A stretch of 64,000 nucleotides of DNA from Streptomyces xanthochromogenes (GCF_014650455.1 NZ_BMUZ01000004.1:310001-374000), one strand, 5' to 3'. Numbered from the stretch's first letter, positions 16,274 through 24,716 are shown. Program-made: numbers and translations. Notes: generated from the sequence alone by a model not told the origin.

Positions 16274-18052
16274 TCACCGCGTGGCGGGCCGGGTCCTGTG
16301 GGCCGCCGTGGAGGGCCCCCGGCCGCCGCCCCGGTGGCCGCGCCGGGAGCTCGGCGAGGGCGCCGGGGTGTTGTCGACGGGGGGCTCCGACGGGCTGGGG
16401 CCCGTGCCGGGGGTGGCGGCGGGGCTGGACGCCGACGGAGGCTCCGCGGTCGTGGTCCGGTGCGGGGCCGGGCTCGGCGTCGCCTTGGCGGGAGTGGGCG
16501 CGGGCCGGGCGCTGCGCGGCACGGCGGTCGGGGTGGCGTGGGGGCAGGCCGCTCCGAGACCGCCGCAGGGGCCGGGCTTCGCGGGGCCGGGGGTGGGACG
16601 GGTCGCATGGTGGGCCGTGCTCTTCGGCGAGCGCGACGGGCGGGGCGGCGCCGGAACGGCCAGGTGCGTGAAGGGCAGGGCCGAGGACCGGCTGGGCGGC
16701 AGGGGTTCGGGGGTGACACCCGCCGCCCAGGCGCTGGCCGTCGACATGATGGCGGCCAGTGCGACCGAGACCAGGGCGGCCCGAGTCCGGGGGCGGCCCG
16801 CGGTGGCCGAGTGCGCGGTCCGGACGAGCCTGCGTACGAGGCGTGCGAGGAGGCAGCCGATGCCGATGAGCGGAAAGGCGAGCAGCGCGAGGCCGGTGAA
16901 GGCGACGGCGCAGCCGGAGACGTCCCCGGTGACCGCGGCCTCGTAGGCGCCCTGCGCCTGCGAGGTGACCGAACGCGCGGCGGTGGCGCAGATGCGGGGC
17001 AGGTTCCACAGGGTGTAGCCCAGGTCGGTGATCATGAGCGGCAGGACCACCAGCATCCATACCGCGATGGTGGTACGGGCCTTGCGCGTCAGGGTGGTGG
17101 CGACCGCGTGCCTGGGCCCCCGGCCCGGAAGGACGCTGCGCAGAATCGGGCCGATCTGGCCGTACAGATCGGGTACGCCCGCGATGTCGGCCAGGATGTA
17201 GTAGCCGTCGAGACGGGCGGCGGGCACGAGTTGCTCGAAGATCTCGAAGTGGCCCAGGTAGATCGCTGCGAGCAGGAACGACCAGCCGGTGCCCGCGTAG
17301 CAGGCGGCCAGCGCCAGCATGAAGATCACGTTGAAGTAGACCCCGCCGAGGTCGGTGCGCAGCCGGCCCGCCCGGCTGATCCGGTACACATCGGTGACGT
17401 CGGTGTAGAGCGAGGGCCACAGCAGGTAGATGCCGCAGCCGATCCTGCCCGGTCTCGCGCCGCCGTAGTGGCAGGCGGACGCATGGCCGAACTCGTGGAA
17501 CACCAGCGAGGCCACCACGAGGCCGAAGACGGCGAGCAGCAGGAGCGGCTCGTCCAGGGCTCCGAGCAGGGCCGGAACCGCGCCGTGCACGAGGAACAGC
17601 CACCCGTCCAGGGCGAGCAGGCCCAGCAGGACCAGCACGACGGCCGGCGGCCGGTGGAGCCAGGCCAGCGCCCTGGCGGCGACCGCGACGGCTCGCGGCG
17701 GAACCAGGGTGCGGCGGCCGACCAGACCGAGCAGCAGATCGGAACGGGGTACGTCCTTCGCCAGGGCCGTGCCGGTACCCGGCGCCGCGGTGATGCCCAT
17801 CGGTTCCAGCTTGTTCGTGACCAAATACACGATGTTGTCGGCGCTCACCTCCTGCCCGAAGGAGACGGTGACTTCCCGCGCGATCTCCTCGACATCCCGC
17901 TTGCCGTCGATCGCCACGGCGACGAGATGGAGAAGTTCCGAGACATGTACCACCTGGCCATCACCCCTGCGGGCGATGAATACCGGCTCCGCGTAACCGG
18001 ACCCCTGGTATTTTCCGTGCAGTTCAAGACCATCGGTCCGACACGGAATCAT
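16274..18052 (-). CDS. PqqD-like domain fused to M50 (site-2-protease-like) membrane metalloprotease
   Basis: 592 residues. Residues ~5-90 (DGLELHGKYQGSGYAEP..., then DGKRDVEEIAREV) form a PqqD/RRE-like winged-helix domain, which in ribosomal-peptide pathways binds leader peptides. Residues ~135-430 hold several membrane helices with the M50 zinc motif HEFGH at 186-190 and the second motif LDGYYI from L281 carrying the third ligand Asp. After about residue 430 comes a long Pro/Ala/Ser tail. The ATG at 18052 fits the family N-terminus; upstream in-frame starts run through a terminator-like hairpin (18130-18181) and are unlikely. No strong ribosome site is visible. It lies just downstream of, and on the same strand as, the His-rich repeat peptide gene, which is the probable substrate. 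Its biochemical action is unproven. Confidence 0.8.
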   Translation of the reverse strand: MIPCRTDGLELHGKYQGSGYAEPVFIARRGDGQVVHVSELLHLVAVAIDGKRDVEEIAREVTVSFGQEVSADNIVYLVTNKLEPMGITAAPGTGTALAKDVPRSDLLLGLVGRRTLVPPRAVAVAARALAWLHRPPAVVLVLLGLLALDGWLFLVHGAVPALLGALDEPLLLLAVFGLVVASLVFHEFGHASACHYGGARPGRIGCGIYLLWPSLYTDVTDVYRISRAGRLRTDLGGVYFNVIFMLALAACYAGTGWSFLLAAIYLGHFEIFEQLVPAARLDGYYILADIAGVPDLYGQIGPILRSVLPGRGPRHAVATTLTRKARTTIAVWMLVVLPLMITDLGYTLWNLPRICATAARSVTSQAQGAYEAAVTGDVSGCAVAFTGLALLAFPLIGIGCLLARLVRRLVRTAHSATAGRPRTRAALVSVALAAIMSTASAWAAGVTPEPLPPSRSSALPFTHLAVPAPPRPSRSPKSTAHHATRPTPGPAKPGPCGGLGAACPHATPTAVPRSARPAPTPAKATPSPAPHRTTTAEPPSASSPAATPGTGPSPSEPPVDNTPAPSPSSRRGHRGGGRGPSTAAHRTRPATR

Positions 18053-18129
18053 ACGCGCCGCGACCGCGGCGGACTGCCCGTCCTGATAAATGACTCGACC
18101 TTCCCAACGCGGCACGGCGTGGAAAAAGA

Positions 18130-18181
18130 AAACGCCGAGCATTCGCACAACAAAGGCGAATGATCGGATGCCCCGGCGTTT
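18130..18181 (-). terminator. hairpin plus T-tract between repeat-peptide and protease genes (terminator/attenuator)
   Basis: Outer 8-bp arms (AAACGCCG at 18130-18137 with CGGCGTTT at 18174-18181) enclose inner 7-bp arms CATTCGC/GCGAATG with a 9-base loop. Read on the minus strand the hairpin is followed by TTTTCTTTTTCC, an unusually good U-tract for such a GC-rich genome. Position 146 bp after the peptide stop suggests abundant short peptide mRNA and limited read-through into the protease gene. Confidence 0.6.
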
Positions 18182-18326
18182 CCCGTTTCGCGTCCGCCGA
18201 ACCACGCCCCCTGGATACGAAAAACGTGACGCCGGCCGACCGTCGAGGGCGGCTGACCAGGCCCCGCACGACGATCGACCGACGACTCGTTCACTCACTC
18301 AGCCTGTGGACCCCCCACATGTGGCC

Positions 18327-18770
18327 TCAGCAGTGCTTCGGCGCGGGGGCGCAGTGCGACGGAGCGTGGTGCGCCGGCGGCGCCTCGTGGTGCGCGGGGG
18401 CGCAGTGCGACGGCGCGTGGTGCACGGGCGCGTGGTGGGCCGGCGCGTGGTGGGCCGGCGCGTGGTGCACGGGCGCGTGGTGGGCCGGCGCGTGGTGCAC
18501 CGGGGTGTGGTGGACCGGGACGTGGTGCTCGGGCGCGTGGTGCACCGGGACGTGGTGCTCGGGCGCGTGGTGCACCGGGGCGTGGTGCACGGGGGTGTGG
18601 TGCACGGGGGTGTGGTGCACGGGCACGTGATGGACCGGAGCGTGGTGGACCGGCGGGCACGGGGCGGGCACGTGATGGGTCGGCGCACAGTTGAACTTCA
18701 GCACCCCCAGGGCCTCGCGGTTCGGCAACAGGCCGACGGTCTGACCCTCAAGATCGGATACGCTGAGCAT
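18327..18770 (-). CDS. histidine/proline pentapeptide-repeat peptide, candidate RiPP precursor or metal binder
   Basis: 147 residues. The first ~27 (MLSVSDLEGQTVGLLPNREA, then LGVLKF) look like a leader rather than a signal peptide. The rest is almost only xHHxP units: after a short NCAPTHHVPAPCPP segment come 16 uninterrupted pentads, mostly VHHAP with A, E, T and V variants, then SHCAP, AHHEAPP, AHHAP, SHCAP and a terminal KHC. The 15-bp units in DNA vary at third positions, so the amino-acid pattern appears selected. GAGAG lies six bases upstream of the ATG. The next gene is a PqqD-M50 membrane protease, as expected for a leader-peptide pathway. Dense His and five to six Cys suggest zinc, nickel or copper binding. 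Function is inference; I know no described family with this architecture. Confidence 0.72.
   Translation of the reverse strand: MLSVSDLEGQTVGLLPNREALGVLKFNCAPTHHVPAPCPPVHHAPVHHVPVHHTPVHHTPVHHAPVHHAPEHHVPVHHAPEHHVPVHHTPVHHAPAHHAPVHHAPAHHAPAHHAPVHHAPSHCAPAHHEAPPAHHAPSHCAPAPKHC
18343..18660. repeat. 15-bp tandem repeats coding the HHxP pentads
   Basis: About twenty consecutive 15-bp units with a near-constant GTGGTG core on the plus strand (His-His on the minus strand) and variable flanks such as GCSCGG or GCACGG. They are in frame throughout, so they are coding repeats, not a CRISPR array. Confidence 0.9.
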
Positions 18771-19101
18771 TTCGGCTCTCTTTCAGTGGAGTGACCGGAT
18801 GACCTCATGCAGGATTCCCCACCCAGGCCGTCCGGCGCCTTACGTAGAGAACGTTATGGCTGCACCAATGAATACGACAAGCACTCCAGGAATTCGAAGC
18901 TTCAAATAAAGGCAAAGGGGTCGAATCCCTGAGCGAATAAAGTGCCGTTAAGATCGCAAGCGCTTACCGCCCAAGAAATATGAGAAAACCCCTCAACTTT
19001 GCGACGTCATACCTGACCAGGCCTCAGGAAAACGATTCTCCGATTTCGATTCGAAGCCTTCGTTCCACGCACCGGGGAATCGGGTACCCACGCGCGACCG
19101 C
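18771..19101. other. AT-rich intergenic region upstream of the repeat peptide
   Basis: 331 bp without a gene, markedly poorer in GC than its surroundings (runs such as AATTCGAAGC, AAATAAAGG, AAATATGAGAAAA). It must contain the peptide promoter; a candidate is listed at 18851-18880. The low GC may mean foreign origin or a strongly expressed promoter. Confidence 0.6.
18851..18880 (-). promoter_or_regulatory. candidate sigma-70-type promoter of the repeat peptide
   Basis: On the minus strand TTGTCG (18880-18875), an 18-bp spacer and TAACGT (18856-18851), about 80 bp upstream of the peptide start. The match to TTGACA/TANNNT is moderate; other pairs in this AT-rich stretch are possible. Confidence 0.35.
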
Positions 19102-20157
19102 CTAGCGAGGGGCGTCCAGCCGGTCGCTGAGCCACGGCAGGGCCTGCGGGAAGAAGGCGGTCCACGTGCCCCAGTTGTGTCCGCCGCCCGACGTGATCCG
19201 TGTCGTGACCTTGACGTCCGTGCCGGCTGCCGCCTTCACGAACTCCTCGATGTACGACGGCGGGCTGTCGGGGTCCTGGGCCGATGTGCCGAGGAACAGG
19301 GAGGTGGGCGGCGGGTGGTGGGCCACCAGCCACATCGGGCTGGTGCGTTCGCGCAGCCCGGCGTCGCTCAGCACGCCGGCGTCACCGGAGAGCGGGTCCG
19401 GGTCGAGGGCGACACCCGCACCGAACACCTTCGGGTACTGCAGCGGCAGCTTGGCCGCGCAGAAGCCTCCGGTGGAGATGCCCATGACCCCCGTCCCCCG
19501 GGGCCCGGGCAGCGCACGGAAGTGCTGGGCGATGAGCGTGGGCACATCGTCGGCCAGCCAGCGGGCCACCTTGCGGTGCGGGGTGTCGGTGCAGTCCGTG
19601 TCCTCGCCCCCGGGGTCGATGACGGGCATGACCAGAATCGCCGGACGGGCCGCGCGCTGCCGCACGAGCTGCGCGAACGTGCCGGGCATTCCGCCCTGTT
19701 CGATCCACGACTCCGGGGCGCCGGGCACCCCGTGCAGCAGCATGATCACGGGGAAGTGGGTGCCGCGGTGGGCCCGGTCGGCGTACTCCGGCGGCGTCCA
19801 CACGAGGACGCGCCCCGCCAAGTGGGAGTGCGGGCCGCGGAAGTAGGTGGTGCGCACGCCGTTGGCGGCCTCGGTGAACTTCGCCCGCTTGGGCGGCGGC
19901 CCGGTCATGGCGGCGGCGTTCGCGTCGACGGTGCCGAGGAGGTCGCCCCACGAGGCGTACAGGCCGTAGCTGTTGTTGATGTCGGTGGCGACGGTGGCGA
20001 TGGCCGTGACCTGGCACAGCACGATCATGAGTGTGCGAAGCGGCCAGCGCAGCCACCCCGGACCGGGCACGCGCCCCCACAGCAGGAGCGTCATGACCAT
20101 GGCCACAAAGGTGAGGGCAACCAGGAGGACGAGGAACGACGTACTGGTCAACCCCAT
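19102..20157 (-). CDS. membrane-anchored esterase (esterase D / antigen-85-like alpha/beta hydrolase)
   Basis: 351 residues starting MGLTSTSFLVLLVALTF, with two N-terminal membrane segments (about 5-25 and 35-60) placing the catalytic part outside the cell. The hydrolase domain has VIMLLHGVPGAPESW, the nucleophile elbow GISTGG and a final catalytic His in SGGGHNWGTW, matching the putative-esterase (Esterase/PHB depolymerase, antigen 85) fold. GAGGAG is found upstream of the ATG at 20157; the longer start at 20211 would put charged residues before the first helix. Likely acts on cell-envelope or extracellular esters. It is isolated from its neighbours by 287 bp upstream. Confidence 0.85.
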   Translation of the reverse strand: MGLTSTSFLVLLVALTFVAMVMTLLLWGRVPGPGWLRWPLRTLMIVLCQVTAIATVATDINNSYGLYASWGDLLGTVDANAAAMTGPPPKRAKFTEAANGVRTTYFRGPHSHLAGRVLVWTPPEYADRAHRGTHFPVIMLLHGVPGAPESWIEQGGMPGTFAQLVRQRAARPAILVMPVIDPGGEDTDCTDTPHRKVARWLADDVPTLIAQHFRALPGPRGTGVMGISTGGFCAAKLPLQYPKVFGAGVALDPDPLSGDAGVLSDAGLRERTSPMWLVAHHPPPTSLFLGTSAQDPDSPPSYIEEFVKAAAGTDVKVTTRITSGGGHNWGTWTAFFPQALPWLSDRLDAPR

Positions 20158-20444
20158 GTGAGCCGGCTCTCCTCGCTGCTCGCCCGACGCCTCCGACGTG
20201 CACTGTGGCATCGCGATGAGCCCCTGCCGCGACGACAGGGCCGCAGCGTCGCCCGACTGACGCCGAGGGGACCGGCCGCAGCGTTGGCGAGTCGGGCCGA
20301 CCTGGCTTCGCCGAGCCCGCGGGAGTCGGCGTGAGCCGCTGGGCGCCGAGCTGAGGGGCCGCGGTCACCCCGGCGACGATGAGGCCATGTGTCAGGCCGG
20401 GGCGGATGCGCCCCATGTCGGGCCCGGGCGGATGAGACCGCGTG

Positions 20445-21152
20445 TCAGGCCGGTGAGGGCGGGGCGGTCATGCCGGTGAGGATGAGGGCGACCCCGGCGA
20501 GGAACTGCTCGCGGTCGTCGTGGTCACGCATCTGGGCGGCGACGGCCCGGGTGAACGGGTAGTCGTCCGGGTCGAGTGCCTCCCATGTCTTCGACGCGTC
20601 GTCCAAGAACTGGGCGCGGCTCGAACCCGGCCCGAGAGCGCGCCCGCTCACGGCGTTCGCGGCGTTCTGGCCCGCGGCGCCGAGGATGTAGTGCAACAGT
20701 GCGGAGGTCGCCGTGAACCAGCTGTTCTCGGGTACGCCGAGCGCACCCACCTGACGGCCGACGCTCTCGAAGATCCGCAGGGTCACCGGCTGCCAAGGGC
20801 TGCGGGAGAGCTGCGTGGCGAGCTGCACGGCCAGCCACGGGTGTGCCTCGATGGCGTCGTACAGGCCGAGCGCCACCGCGCGAATCCCGTCCCGCGGCGA
20901 CTTCGGGGACCTTGCGTCCCTGGCTGCCAGGGCGCCCGCGACCACGGCATCGGTCGCGGCGTCGAGGAGCTCGCTCTTGTTCGCGACGTGCCAGTAGATG
21001 GCTCCGGGCCCCGTGGCCAGCCGCTCGGCCAGCGCACGGAACGTGAGTCCGCCCTCGCCCGCGGCGTCGAGGAGCTCGACCGCGACCTCGACGATGCGCT
21101 CCCGCGAGAGCGGCTCCTCGCGTCGCTCCGCGCGACGCGTCCTGGTTGCCAT
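20445..21152 (-). CDS. TetR-family regulator (TetR/TetR_C-like)
   Basis: 235 residues starting MATRTRRAERREEP. The helix-turn-helix lies at about 20-65 (GGLTFRALAERLATGPGAIYWHVANKSELLDAATD); the GPGAIYWHVxNKxELL pattern places it with TetR proper (TetR_C-type) regulators that control drug-inactivating or efflux genes. It is divergent from a TetX-like monooxygenase gene, and three copies of TGGAAC-N3-GTTCCA-type dyads lie in the 220-bp interval, so it should repress both genes and respond to the monooxygenase's substrate. In-frame ATGs at 21170 and 21230 lie within or next to the operators; 21152 is preferred. Confidence 0.88.
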   Translation of the reverse strand: MATRTRRAERREEPLSRERIVEVAVELLDAAGEGGLTFRALAERLATGPGAIYWHVANKSELLDAATDAVVAGALAARDARSPKSPRDGIRAVALGLYDAIEAHPWLAVQLATQLSRSPWQPVTLRIFESVGRQVGALGVPENSWFTATSALLHYILGAAGQNAANAVSGRALGPGSSRAQFLDDASKTWEALDPDDYPFTRAVAAQMRDHDDREQFLAGVALILTGMTAPPSPA

Positions 21153-21173
21153 GGGGACATCCTGGCACATGAC

Positions 21174-21237
21174 TGGAACGCCATTCCAGCTTGACATTCG
21201 TGGAACACCGTTCCAGCCTGATTGGAACAACGTTCCA
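21174..21237. promoter_or_regulatory. three TetR operators, TGGAAC-N3-RTTCCA type
   Basis: TGGAACGCCATTCCA (21174-21188), TGGAACACCGTTCCA (21201-21215) and TGGAACAACGTTCCA (21223-21237). Arms are TGGAAC/GTTCCA with a 3-bp centre, one copy with one mismatch. Starts are 27 and 22 bp apart. They fill the start of the divergent interval between the TetR gene and the monooxygenase. Confidence 0.75.
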
Positions 21238-21372
21238 TCGCGGACGGCCCGCCTTCCACCTCAGCCCCCCATCGGGCCGTCTCACCGCGGCACCCCGGCA
21301 TCGGCCCACAGGCACGGCACCCGCGCGGCCCGCGGCATCCACAGGACCCGTCCCGACGCCCCAGGAGTCACC

Positions 21373-22509
21373 ATGACCAGCCCCAGCACCACCCACGTCA
21401 CGATCATCGGCGCCGGACTCGGCGGCCTCACCCTCGCCCGCGTCCTGCACGTCCACGGCATCGCCGCCACCGTCTACGAAGCGGAACCCTCCCCGGCGGC
21501 CCGCGCCCAGGGCGGAATGCTCGACATCCACGAGGACAGCGGCCAGCCGGCGCTGGAGGCGGCGGGTCTGACGGACGAGTTCCGCGCGCTCGTTCTGGAG
21601 GGCCGGGAGGCGACCCGCCTCCTCGACACGGACGGCACGGTCCTCTTCGAGGACGACACCACACGCGGGCGCCCCGAGGTGCTGCGTGGCGCACTGCGAC
21701 GCATCCTGCTGGACTCGCTGCCGGACGGTACCGTCCGCTGGGGTCACAAGGTGAGCGGCGTCCGCGCCCTCGGCGAGGGTCGCCACGAGGTGGGCTTCGC
21801 CGACGGCAGCACGGTCATCACCAGCCTGCTGGTGGGCGCGGACGGGGCATGGTCACGCGTCCGCCCGCTGCTCTCCGGCGCGACCCCCGAGTACACGGGC
21901 AGGTCATTCGTCGAGACCTACCTGTTCGACGCCGACACCCGGCACCCGGCCACCGCGAAGGCGGTGGGCGCCGGAGCGCTGTTCGTGCTCGCGCCGGGAC
22001 GGGGCATCCAGGCGCACCGCGAGAACGACGGGACCCTGCACACCTATGTCGCGCTCACCGAACCCCGGTCCTGGTTCGACGCCATCGACTTCGCCGATCC
22101 CGCCGCGGCCGCCGCACGGATCGCCCGGGAATTCGAGGGCTGGGCGCCCGAACTCACCGCGCTGATCACGGACGGCGACACCGCCCCCGTACTGCGGACC
22201 CTCAACGCCCTGCCGATCGAACACAGTTGGACAAGGGTGCCGGGTGTGACGCTGCTCGGCGACGCCGCCCACCTCGCCGCCCCGAACGGGGAGGGCGCCA
22301 ACCTCGCCATGCTGGACGGCGCCGAACTCGCCCTGGGCATCGCCGAGAACCCCGACGACATCGAGACCGCACTCACCGCGTACGAGCAGGCCATGTTCCC
22401 CCGCAGCGCCGCTGCCGCCGCCGATGGGGAGCAGCTCCACGAGCTCCTCTTCGGCGCCGACACTCCCCATCGGCTCATCGACATGTTCACGGCCGCCGAA
22501 GCGCGCTGA
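21373..22509 (+). CDS. FAD-dependent monooxygenase, TetX-like
   Basis: 378 residues. FAD-binding GxGxxG at the N-terminus (VTIIGAGLGGLTLARVL), the DG motif (LLVGADGAWSRVR) and the late GD motif (GVTLLGDAAHLAAPNGEGANLAM) are all intact, as in aromatic hydroxylases such as TetX and RebC/PgaE relatives. It would hydroxylate an aromatic or antibiotic substrate with NAD(P)H and oxygen. AGGAG precedes the ATG at 21373 at good spacing. The divergent TetR and its triple operator suggest induction by a xenobiotic or antibiotic; a role in drug inactivation is plausible but not shown by sequence. Confidence 0.87.
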   Translation: MTSPSTTHVTIIGAGLGGLTLARVLHVHGIAATVYEAEPSPAARAQGGMLDIHEDSGQPALEAAGLTDEFRALVLEGREATRLLDTDGTVLFEDDTTRGRPEVLRGALRRILLDSLPDGTVRWGHKVSGVRALGEGRHEVGFADGSTVITSLLVGADGAWSRVRPLLSGATPEYTGRSFVETYLFDADTRHPATAKAVGAGALFVLAPGRGIQAHRENDGTLHTYVALTEPRSWFDAIDFADPAAAAARIAREFEGWAPELTALITDGDTAPVLRTLNALPIEHSWTRVPGVTLLGDAAHLAAPNGEGANLAMLDGAELALGIAENPDDIETALTAYEQAMFPRSAAAAADGEQLHELLFGADTPHRLIDMFTAAEAR

Positions 22510-22512
22510 GGC

Positions 22513-22546
22513 CACCGAGGTGCACTCCGAGGACACCGAGGTGCAC
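22513..22546. repeat. 13-bp direct repeat upstream of secreted lectin-domain protein
   Basis: CACCGAGGTGCAC at 22513-22525 and again at 22534-22546, identical, 21 bp apart (two helical turns). It starts just after the monooxygenase stop and ends about 20 bp upstream of a TTGACA box, so it could be an activator or repressor site. Confidence 0.5.
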
Positions 22547-22564
22547 ATGCCGGCGCCGGATGCC

Positions 22565-22593
22565 TTGACAGGCCCGTTATTAGTTCGGATTCT
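22565..22593 (+). promoter_or_regulatory. promoter upstream of the secreted propeller/ricin protein
   Basis: TTGACA (22565-22570), 17-bp spacer, GATTCT (22588-22593), in a clearly AT-rich patch. The -35 is perfect, the -10 weak. Identical 13-bp repeats lie just upstream. Confidence 0.5.
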
Positions 22594-22729
22594 ATTCAAA
22601 TTAATCAGCGGCCTCCGTGAAACCAGTGAACACCCCCTACCGCGCACACAGTTCAGCCCTTACGTCGATCCGGACGCCCGCCCCACCGGGCCGCCGCCGC
22701 GCGGACGGCCCGCTCCGAGAGGAGTATTC

Positions 22730-24574
22730 GTGTCCGCCCGCATCAGAACGAGGATCGTCGGCGCGCTCGTCGCCACGACCGCCCTGCTGACCGGCACCCT
22801 GCTGGTCGCACCGGCGTCGGCCCAGGACCCCGCGTACACCGTCACCATCGGAGCGAAGGGCCCCTGGGGGAACCCCGACGACACTCCGGCCGCGCCGTAC
22901 ATCGACAAGGACGGCACGTTCTACTACCAATCGGCACACTCGCTGTACGCCGCCGATGACGACCGGGCCTGGTCGTTCTACACCGGCAAGGACTTCGACT
23001 CCGCGACCCGGTCGAGCGCCCTCAGTGACGCCGTGAACCCGAAGAACTCCCAGGACCGCAACAACGACACCACATGGCGGTGCAACAACAGCCCCACCGG
23101 CCGCGAGGCGACCAAGGCGCCCGCCGGATCCAGCTACGCACAGCCCAACTACTGTGACCTGATAGGCGTTTGGGTCGATCCGGACACCGGCGACTGGTAC
23201 GGCCTGGTGCACAACGAGTTCACCCCCGGCCCCTTCGGCGACGGCCTCCACTACGACGCCATCGACTACGCCGTCTCCAGGGACCAGGGCCACACCTGGA
23301 ACATCCAGAGCCACGTCCTCACATCGCCCTACAGCACCAAACGCGGCGACACGGCGGCGTTCCCGCACGAGACGTACGACTACGGCAACGGTGACCCCCG
23401 GCTGTTCGTGGACACGGCGTCGGGCTACTTCTACGTCTACTACAACTCGCGGATCATCCCGAAGGGCGGTGTGTCGGGCGGCTGGACGGACGGCTCCCGG
23501 GCGCATGTGGCCCGCGCCCCGATGTCGGGCAAGATGGCACCCGGCTCCTGGCAGAAGTGGTACGCCGGCGCCTGGTCGCAGCCCGGACTCGGCGGCCTGG
23601 AAAGCAACATGGAGCCGGTCGATGCCACCCACACCACGGGCTACACGCCGGTCGCGCACGACTACAACCCGGCCAACCCGGGCACCGTGGCACAGCAGAC
23701 GACGGCCGGGACGCTGCCCGCCAAGTCCGATCTGCTCACCATGAACATCGCCTACGACGCCTACCTCGGTCTCTACATAGGCGAGCCCGAGACGATCAAG
23801 CAGGACGGCACGGAGAAGCAGCGGTTCTACGTCACCGACAACCTCGCCACGCAGAAGTGGCGGCTGATCGGGGACTCCGGCGACTACCGCTCGGGCTCGT
23901 GGTACCGCTGGCTGCTCGACCCGGTGAGCCGCACCACCAACACGATCGTCGGCAAGACGTTCCGCTCGTACTGCTCGTTCTTCTGCTCCAACGGGTCCGA
24001 CGGCGAGTACTACGACACGACGGTGACCAGCAGTGCCACCGCCCCCGCGCCGGTCGACCCCGCCAAGGCCTACACCATCGCGAGCGGGACCGGTCGCCGT
24101 CTGGCACAGGTGTCGGGCGGATCCGCCACCACCTCGCAGGCTTCGACGGGCAGTTCGGCACTGGCCAAGTGGGTGTTCAGCCCGAACGGTGACGGCTCGT
24201 ACCGGATCGCGAACGCGTCCACCGGGCAGCTCCTCGGCGTCGACTCGACCTCCACGGCAGGACGCGCCTGGGCCGCCAAACCCACGGCGACGAAGGCTCC
24301 CGCCGGCGGGCCGACCGCGGGTCAGCAGTGGTTCGTCGTCGCCAACACCGGCGGCTCCGGTGCGCCCACCGGCACGTTCCGGCTGGTCAACCGGTACAGC
24401 GGCCTGGTGCTCGGGCTGTCCGCCACGAGCAACCGGTTGGCCGAGACCACCCCGGTGCGGGCCTGGACCGACACCACCGGCAGCAAGGTCGGGGGCGCAC
24501 GGTCCGCGTCCGAGCAGATCCTCACGTTCGGCGCGGTGGCGAAGCCTCATACGCGGGGACCCCGCACACACTGA
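22730..24574 (+). CDS. secreted beta-propeller protein with C-terminal ricin-type lectin domain
   Basis: 614 residues from a GTG with GAGAGGAG upstream. A Sec signal peptide (IRTRIVGALVATTALLTG..., ending APASAQD) is followed by ~410 residues rich in Tyr, Trp, Asp and Gly (WVDPDTGDWYGLVHNEF, GDPRLFVDTASGYFYVYYN) resembling a glycoside-hydrolase-family-43-like or sialidase-like propeller. The last ~150 residues form a ricin-type beta-trefoil, probably binding sugar (repeats such as YTIASGTGRRLAQ, YRIANASTGQLLGV, FRLVNRYSGLVLGL). It is likely a carbohydrate-acting or carbohydrate-binding exoprotein. I do not recognise a defined enzyme family and the catalytic residues cannot be named. Confidence 0.72.
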   Translation: MSARIRTRIVGALVATTALLTGTLLVAPASAQDPAYTVTIGAKGPWGNPDDTPAAPYIDKDGTFYYQSAHSLYAADDDRAWSFYTGKDFDSATRSSALSDAVNPKNSQDRNNDTTWRCNNSPTGREATKAPAGSSYAQPNYCDLIGVWVDPDTGDWYGLVHNEFTPGPFGDGLHYDAIDYAVSRDQGHTWNIQSHVLTSPYSTKRGDTAAFPHETYDYGNGDPRLFVDTASGYFYVYYNSRIIPKGGVSGGWTDGSRAHVARAPMSGKMAPGSWQKWYAGAWSQPGLGGLESNMEPVDATHTTGYTPVAHDYNPANPGTVAQQTTAGTLPAKSDLLTMNIAYDAYLGLYIGEPETIKQDGTEKQRFYVTDNLATQKWRLIGDSGDYRSGSWYRWLLDPVSRTTNTIVGKTFRSYCSFFCSNGSDGEYYDTTVTSSATAPAPVDPAKAYTIASGTGRRLAQVSGGSATTSQASTGSSALAKWVFSPNGDGSYRIANASTGQLLGVDSTSTAGRAWAAKPTATKAPAGGPTAGQQWFVVANTGGSGAPTGTFRLVNRYSGLVLGLSATSNRLAETTPVRAWTDTTGSKVGGARSASEQILTFGAVAKPHTRGPRTH

Positions 24575-24716
24575 CCCGGATCAGACGCGGGTGGTCCGAC
24601 ACAGCTCCGTTCCGGGCGGCCGGTGACGTCAAGTCGCCGACCGCCCGGGCTTGTTGGGCTCACCCCACTCCTGTAGCTATCCCCGCCGGGCGGGTCCGCG
24701 GACAGGCGGAGGGGTG

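Noticed and set aside
18142..18298. Longer starts of the PqqD-M50 protease
   Set aside because: They read through the terminator hairpin and through AT-rich sequence with no ribosome site; the domain begins at the ATG at 18052.
18343..18660. Repeat array resembling a CRISPR
   Set aside because: Units are 15 bp, without unique spacers, in one reading frame coding HHxP pentads.
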